From assembly GCA_022824605.1 (NCBI GenBank), contig JAJDZO010000408.1, forward strand, positions 1 through 19,609: 19,609 nt of DNA, written 5' to 3'. This document shows positions 15,482-19,609 of this stretch, piece after piece. The number at the start of each line of letters is the position of its first letter. Position 1 is the first letter of the stretch. The position numbers and the translations under genes were made by a program. The notes beneath the pieces are model-generated. The model made no database searches and was not told where the DNA came from. It saw only the letters and a list, made by a program, of their open reading frames with translations. The stretch is from Acidimicrobiia bacterium (GTDB taxonomy: Bacteria > Actinomycetota > Acidimicrobiia > Acidimicrobiales > Aldehydirespiratoraceae).

Positions 15482-18199
15482 TCAGCCCGTGAAGCCGAGC
15501 GAAACCTGACCCTCGGGGGCCTTGTCGGCCAGGCGGCTGAGTTCGGGCCAGGCTGCGACCAGGCCGTTGTAGGCGAGCGCGTCGGGGGTCCAGCCCTTGC
15601 GCTCGCACAGGTGGTATAGCCGGTAGGCAAGCTCGCGCGCTGGCTCGGCCAGGCCGCCCACCGAGCGCATCAGATCGCCGGCGGACATCTCGCCTTCGTT
15701 TTCCAGCCTGCGGATCAGATGCTGCGTCACCTCCCACACCGTGAGCCGCTCATCGGTTGTTGGCGTCCAGTCCTCATCCAGCTCGTCCCGGCCCAGCAGG
15801 CGGCAGGCGTTGCCCTGCTGTTCGAGGATGCCCGCCCGGACCAGGCCGTCGATGGAGGTGTTCTTGGCCTTGCTTAGGGTCTCGGCCACTCCCGCGGATC
15901 CCTCGTCGAATCCGAACTCGCTGTACCAGGCGATCGCCCAACGGGTGTCGGCATCGAAGTCGGCTTCCTGCTCGGCCAGCACGATGTCTAGCGCCCGGTT
16001 GATCGCGGCCAACGCGTCGCGCACCGACATCGATCCGCCGTCGGCCTCCACTACCCGGCGGTACCGCGAGAAAACCGCCATGCCGGGGCCGATGGATGCT
16101 TGGGCGAGGTCGACCGGGGCGATGTTGCCCTGCTGCATCAGCCTTAAGGCCTCCGGCAACTCGCCGTGGAGCGATGACAGGAAGTCTCGCCGGGTCGTGA
16201 GGGGAGCGTCCGCTGCTCGTCTGCGGCAGACAAGCACGATGGACGAGGCGAGGGCGGCACGTCCCACCACCCGCAGCCCTCCAGGCTGCTCGGTGCGGAT
16301 CGGCCAGGTGCCGGTGATGGTCACGCCGCAGTCGAGCAGACCCTCCAGCATGGTCTCCCAGCCCGTGGACACGCGTCCCGCACCGTCGCCCGTGTCCTCG
16401 GATTGCTTGAAGGCATAGAAGATGATGAGCGGATAGTCGTCGTCCTGAACGTCGAGAGCGGCCGCGAAAGCCTCCCTCAACCCCTCCTCGAAGAAAGCGG
16501 CCGCAGAGTTCCAGTCGCCCTGACGAGCCGGTTCCGCAATCAACTCCTCCTGTTTCGGTGCCAGTAGCCGGCTCGTCAGGTCCGGGTAGATGTTCTTCAG
16601 GCAGCGACGCAGCCACACGTAGAAGAAGTCCGAAAGGTCGGCGTAGGGGATGTTGTCGTAGTACGGAGGATCAGTGAACACCATCACTCGACGCTCTGGG
16701 TCGTGTGGTTGGCGAGCATCAAGTTGCTTCACATATCCGCGGCCTTGCGCTGGGACCCTTTCAAGCGCCGCCACCAAGTACTCGAGCTGGCCAAGGAAGT
16801 TGCCGGAGGAGTTGGAGAACGGGTTGCCTTCGGCGTAGACCCATACCATCGGCAGGGCGTTGCGGGCGAAGACCTGTTCGATCGTGTCACGTCCCGGATT
16901 CCAGAAGCACAGGTTCGAACTGCGGTTGGCCAGGCGTCCGATGACCAGGCTGAGGTAGTGGGCGATCGCGTCGGCATACGACTCGTCGCTTCCGTCGGCC
17001 AGCACTCGCTCGCGAGCCTTGGCCACCAAGTCAGCGAAGGTGCACATCGTGGTGAGCTGGCGGGCTGTGAACAACTCTGCCCACTGCCTAACGCCGTAGT
17101 TCGGAACGGTGATCGCTCGCGGGTTGTGCGGCAGGCTTCCCGAGGGCGGGTTAGTGGGCGGCTCCACTTGTGATGCTCGGCGATGATCGTCATTTGCCGG
17201 CACGTAGATCCGTTTGCGATCCCCTTCGGCCACGATGCAGACGAGTTGTGAGCCCAACCCGCGCGCCTTGCCCGCGGCTCGAACGTCCTTGAGCGGTACC
17301 GCGGCCGCACAGGCCAAGCATGTGGCCCCGCTCCGGGTTACGGTTCCGCCCTGGGGGCAGCCGAGTCCGCGCCTGATCCGGAAGGTGATCTGCCTCGTCG
17401 CACTGTCGGGGACCGGCTCGAGCCAGGCCTCCCTGCCCTTGCGCCTCGACAACGCGAACGAGTTGAGCAGCGGCATGGTGGAGCCGCAGGCGGGGTTCAG
17501 GCAGGGCGTGGTGCGAGCCCACAGCCAGGCAATGACGGTGGCGTCTCCACCTCCGTCCTCGGCGGGAAGCGTGACGCTCGGGTACAGGTGGCCGATGCGG
17601 GCCTCGGCCTGTTCCCGCATCCACTGGCCGTAGTGCCGCACATCGGCGGCCAGGCCTGCCGCACGCTCCCAAGAGTCAAGAGCGCTGGCCTGCCCCGCGA
17701 CCGTGTGTATGGGCTCGCGTCCCGCGAACTGAGGCGGAATCTCTACCTGAGCCTTGTTGATGAGCACCGCCACCGGGTTCAAGTCTCCGGCATACGCCCT
17801 CAGGCCCAGTCGCTGTGCCTCCAAAGGGATCGACCCGCCACCAGCAAACGGATCCAGCACCGCCGGCACGCCGCTCCCGCAGGACGCCTCGATTTCTGCC
17901 CAGGCATGGGCCAGCAACCGAGGATCATTGGTGTTCTCCCACCGGACCAGTTCCTCAATCAGCCCAAACAACTCCTTGCGTCGACGCTCCTGCTCCGCCG
18001 CAGTTAGCGAGGAGTCGCACGATGGATCGTCGACTAGAGAAGCGAACAACACTGCCCGACACGCCGCCAGCGGCCTTCGCGCCCACCACAGATGAAGCGT
18101 CGACGGATGCCCCTTCCGAATCGACTTCTCTGTAGCTGCTGCCGCATTGATAGCGTCCAGCGGCAACGCCACTTCAATCAGCTTACGCTTCTGCATCAT
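15482..18199 (-). CDS. DUF1156/COG1743 adenine-specific-type DNA methyltransferase with Zn ribbon
   Basis: This 905-residue protein begins with the DUF1156 signature (LIEVALPLDAIN, EKSIRKGHPSTLHLWWARRP). It has SAM-binding motif I LDPFAGGGSIPLEAQ from Asp116 and the catalytic amino-methyltransferase motif DPPYYDN at 510-516. Between them, Cys233/Cys238 and Cys294/Cys297 form a probable zinc ribbon. It probably methylates an exocyclic amino group (N6-adenine or N4-cytosine) in DNA, marking self DNA. The same methylase family serves, as I recall, in type 3 BREX as PglXI and in other DUF499-linked loci. The start is ATGATG; the first ATG overlaps the stop of a micro-ORF, which suggests translational coupling, as the upstream SD is weak. 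The specificity region and target site cannot be read. Confidence 0.92.
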   Translation of the reverse strand: MMQKRKLIEVALPLDAINAAAATEKSIRKGHPSTLHLWWARRPLAACRAVLFASLVDDPSCDSSLTAAEQERRRKELFGLIEELVRWENTNDPRLLAHAWAEIEASCGSGVPAVLDPFAGGGSIPLEAQRLGLRAYAGDLNPVAVLINKAQVEIPPQFAGREPIHTVAGQASALDSWERAAGLAADVRHYGQWMREQAEARIGHLYPSVTLPAEDGGGDATVIAWLWARTTPCLNPACGSTMPLLNSFALSRRKGREAWLEPVPDSATRQITFRIRRGLGCPQGGTVTRSGATCLACAAAVPLKDVRAAGKARGLGSQLVCIVAEGDRKRIYVPANDDHRRASQVEPPTNPPSGSLPHNPRAITVPNYGVRQWAELFTARQLTTMCTFADLVAKARERVLADGSDESYADAIAHYLSLVIGRLANRSSNLCFWNPGRDTIEQVFARNALPMVWVYAEGNPFSNSSGNFLGQLEYLVAALERVPAQGRGYVKQLDARQPHDPERRVMVFTDPPYYDNIPYADLSDFFYVWLRRCLKNIYPDLTSRLLAPKQEELIAEPARQGDWNSAAAFFEEGLREAFAAALDVQDDDYPLIIFYAFKQSEDTGDGAGRVSTGWETMLEGLLDCGVTITGTWPIRTEQPGGLRVVGRAALASSIVLVCRRRAADAPLTTRRDFLSSLHGELPEALRLMQQGNIAPVDLAQASIGPGMAVFSRYRRVVEADGGSMSVRDALAAINRALDIVLAEQEADFDADTRWAIAWYSEFGFDEGSAGVAETLSKAKNTSIDGLVRAGILEQQGNACRLLGRDELDEDWTPTTDERLTVWEVTQHLIRRLENEGEMSAGDLMRSVGGLAEPARELAYRLYHLCERKGWTPDALAYNGLVAAWPELSRLADKAPEGQVSLGFTG

Positions 18200-18294
18200 T
18201 GCAAGCTCGCCCGTTCCGAAGGGCGCAACCCGTCAAGACCAACATCACGATTGCTGTAAGGATCCCGTTCGGCCTTCTTGGTGTTCGTCCTCAT
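18196..18294 (-). CDS. Micro-ORF (32 aa), ATGA-coupled to both neighbours
   Basis: This open frame fills the gap between the MazG-like gene and the DNA methyltransferase gene. Its ATG overlaps the TGA of the MazG-like gene (ATGA at 18294-18291), and its TGA overlaps the ATG of the methyltransferase gene (ATGA at 18199-18196). The peptide starts MRTNTKKAERDPYSNRD and ends RPSERASLQ. It is hydrophilic and has no signal peptide or membrane segment. I recognise no family. No clear Shine-Dalgarno site precedes it, so it would rely on ribosomes finishing the MazG-like gene. It may be a genuine small protein, a leader that couples methyltransferase output to upstream translation, or chance. The double exact overlap is what supports it. 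Confidence 0.55.
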   Translation of the reverse strand: MRTNTKKAERDPYSNRDVGLDGLRPSERASLQ

Positions 18295-19229
18295 GCGGCG
18301 TTAGAGGCTTTCACATAGACCAGCGTTCGATCAGTGAGATTGCCCCGCAATAGGCCACCTCCAGCCTCTTTGATCTGACGCCATGCTGCGAAACCTTGGA
18401 ATATAGCTTCCTCTACCTCCCACAGCGGACGAGCTTGCACTTCAAGACCTGATGTCAGGATTCTAAAGGTCCTCAGAACCCGATAATCCAAGCCATCTAC
18501 GTTGTTGAGATTGTTGTGTTGTCGTCCATATTCGAACACATACGCTGCGATGCCCTCCTCAACTACTATCGCTCGGCCACCATCCTCAACACTGTCAATA
18601 CGTGTATCACTCTTGCGCTTGCATTTGAACAACGTCCCGCGAGCAACCGGTGACCAACCTAGAACGGCAGCATTCGCTAGATGAAACACATCATGAAAGC
18701 GATATCCGCTGTCATCGTAGGTGTTGTCACCCAGAGGGTCGCCAACTACCTCTCCCTTCCAAATGACTTGGATCTTTGGCTCAGGTGAGTCAGGGTGTGT
18801 GACCGGACGAATCTCGACTTCGAACTCACGCGGCAACTGTTCTTCTGGGGAACAGAGTGAATCAAAATGCTCCTCGGCTGTTCGCGTGGGTCGCGTATTG
18901 TCTTGCTGGCTAGGCCATCTATCGGTTACTTTTGCAATATTGGACTCGGCGATTCTTTCCAGCGATAGGTCGAGTTTTGCAGCTGCATTCGCGACATACC
19001 ACAGGATATCTCCGAGTTCTTCCTCAACGTTGTCGGGGAAAAGTTCATATGCCGAACCGTCTCGCAGATATTTCTTGTAACCTGCGAGCAGAGTTCCGAT
19101 CTCACCTGCGAGGCCGAGCAGTAAGACTAGCTTCGGGTCGACACCACTCTCATCTCTTGTAGGTATGCGGTCCGTCAACTGTGCCCGCCGTTGATATTCG
19201 GCGAGAGTCAGATCGACACTAGAATCCAT
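18291..19229 (-). CDS. MazG-like NTP pyrophosphohydrolase with additional C-terminal domain
   Basis: The 312-residue protein has a MazG-type all-alpha NTP pyrophosphohydrolase domain at about 8-105: LLGLAGEIGTLLAGYKK (Glu43), EEELGDILWYVANAAAKLDL (Glu70, Glu71, Asp74) and IAESNIAKVTDRW. Glu43 is not followed by the second Glu of the usual E-x-x-E pair; Thr46 stands there. Residues about 127-312 form a second alpha+beta domain with the striking YRFHDVFHLANAAVLGW (His179, Asp180, His183) and EEGIAAYVFEYG, perhaps the region called MazG_C in domain databases. A GGAGG site eight bases before ATG fixes the start. It lies 24 bases after the HTH gene and overlaps the micro-ORF. GC content is clearly lower than in the methyltransferase gene. 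Its role in nucleotide hydrolysis during defence is inference. Confidence 0.8.
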   Translation of the reverse strand: MDSSVDLTLAEYQRRAQLTDRIPTRDESGVDPKLVLLLGLAGEIGTLLAGYKKYLRDGSAYELFPDNVEEELGDILWYVANAAAKLDLSLERIAESNIAKVTDRWPSQQDNTRPTRTAEEHFDSLCSPEEQLPREFEVEIRPVTHPDSPEPKIQVIWKGEVVGDPLGDNTYDDSGYRFHDVFHLANAAVLGWSPVARGTLFKCKRKSDTRIDSVEDGGRAIVVEEGIAAYVFEYGRQHNNLNNVDGLDYRVLRTFRILTSGLEVQARPLWEVEEAIFQGFAAWRQIKEAGGGLLRGNLTDRTLVYVKASNAA

Positions 19230-19253
19230 ACCCTCACCCTCCGTTGGATGTCG

Positions 19254-19609
19254 CTACAGGCGGGCAGCGCCTGCCAAGATCTCAGCAGACCTGATAACTT
19301 GCATCTTGTTCTTAGTGGCCAAATTCTCAGTGGCGCGTAGGAGTGAATCTGGCAACGCCACTTCTTCGTCCAGAAACCACTCGACGGGACGTCGATACAA
19401 CCGTGCCAACCTACGTACCTCCAGAGGTGCGACGCGGCGTTCGCCGCGCTCAACCGCAGAGACGGCAGATCTTGATAGGTCAAGTACTCCAGCCACATCA
19501 TCTTGGAGAAGCCCGATGTGACGCCGGGCCTCCCCGAGTCGCGCTCCGAGCTTTCGCCACTCCGACTCAGTGAGTCCGTCGAGCGGATCTGGTGCCGTTC
19601 GCTTGTTAG
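19254..19609 (-). CDS. XRE-family HTH transcriptional regulator (5' end beyond window)
   Basis: The frame is open from the right edge to a TAG at 19256-19254, giving 118 codons. It therefore continues past the internal GTG at 19496, which would cut the DNA-binding domain in half. The visible protein starts NKRTAPDPLDGLTESEW and contains a full XRE/Cro helix-turn-helix: RLGEARRHIGLLQDDVAGVL, then DLSRSAVSAVERGERRVAP with the recognition helix, then LARLYRRPVEWFL. About 50 further residues, mostly helical in appearance, follow. The true start is probably just outside the window. As the first visible gene of the defence-like operon it is the likely autoregulator of the downstream MazG-like, methyltransferase and ATPase genes. 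Confidence 0.8.
   Translation of the reverse strand, partial: NKRTAPDPLDGLTESEWRKLGARLGEARRHIGLLQDDVAGVLDLSRSAVSAVERGERRVAPLEVRRLARLYRRPVEWFLDEEVALPDSLLRATENLATKNKMQVIRSAEILAGAARL

Noticed and set aside
15418..15630. N-terminal extension of the DUF499 frame to 15630
   Set aside because: It overlaps the methyltransferase 3' end in another frame, the added residues are Arg/Pro/Ser-rich without homology, and the family start (ALSNYERVGK) is at GTG 15417.
19254..19496. An 80-codon complete gene starting at GTG 19496
   Set aside because: The frame stays open to the window edge, and the upstream codons supply the first half of the HTH domain, so the GTG is internal.
19208..19501. Minus-strand 97-codon frame overlapping the HTH gene
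   Set aside because: It overlaps the HTH gene and the start of the MazG-like gene, and has no recognisable domain, whereas both those genes do.

Overview
The window is GC-rich (roughly two thirds GC or more over most of its length), with short intergenic gaps, Shine-Dalgarno sites, GTG starts, and a lipoprotein with an acidic, Thr-rich linker. This fits a high-GC actinobacterium, possibly an Acidimicrobiia-type environmental lineage. The lineage is an inference, because no rRNA or other phylogenetic marker is present. No tRNA, rRNA, CRISPR array, transposase or integrase was recognised.

Left part (about 0.1-12.0 kb): small catabolic and transport transcription units. A plus-strand operon (102-2910) encodes a zinc medium-chain dehydrogenase, a shortened FGGY-type carbohydrate kinase and a VOC/glyoxalase-fold protein. 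It ends at a terminator-like hairpin. On the minus strand follow a family-5 solute-binding lipoprotein (4698-6545) and an NCS2-like (xanthine/uracil permease type) membrane protein with a C-terminal GHKL-like tail (2939-4603). A divergent plus-strand pair encodes a second VOC protein and a zinc-free quinone-reductase-like MDR protein (6711-8186). A minus-strand M20 N-carbamoyl amino acid hydrolase/allantoate amidohydrolase (8205-9440) lies divergent to a plus-strand pair: a methyltransferase_2-type SAM methyltransferase and an ATZ/TRZ-type amidohydrolase (9557-12021). A permease of nucleobase type, an ATZ/TRZ amidohydrolase and a carbamoylase together suggest scavenging of N-heterocycles, hydantoins or ureides; this is inference.

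Right part (about 12.1 kb to the right edge): a minus-strand operon that looks like a genome-defence locus. In transcription order it holds an XRE-family HTH regulator (start beyond the right edge), a MazG-like NTP pyrophosphohydrolase with an extra C-terminal domain, a 32-residue micro-ORF joined to both neighbours by ATGA stop/start overlaps, a DUF1156/COG1743 DNA methyltransferase with a Zn ribbon and DPPY motif, and a 1101-residue DUF499/COG1483 ATPase with an N-terminal Swt1-type HEPN domain carrying an R-x4-H motif. The DUF1156 and DUF499 families are known from phage-defence loci. What stands out is the combination with a MazG-like enzyme and a coupled micro-ORF, with no PglZ, helicase or dedicated DNA nuclease in the window.

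The MazG-like gene is clearly lower in GC (about 42-52% in sampled lines) than the methyltransferase (about 70%), so the defence operon may be a mosaic. Genes 5' of the HTH regulator lie outside the window, so the locus may be incomplete here.
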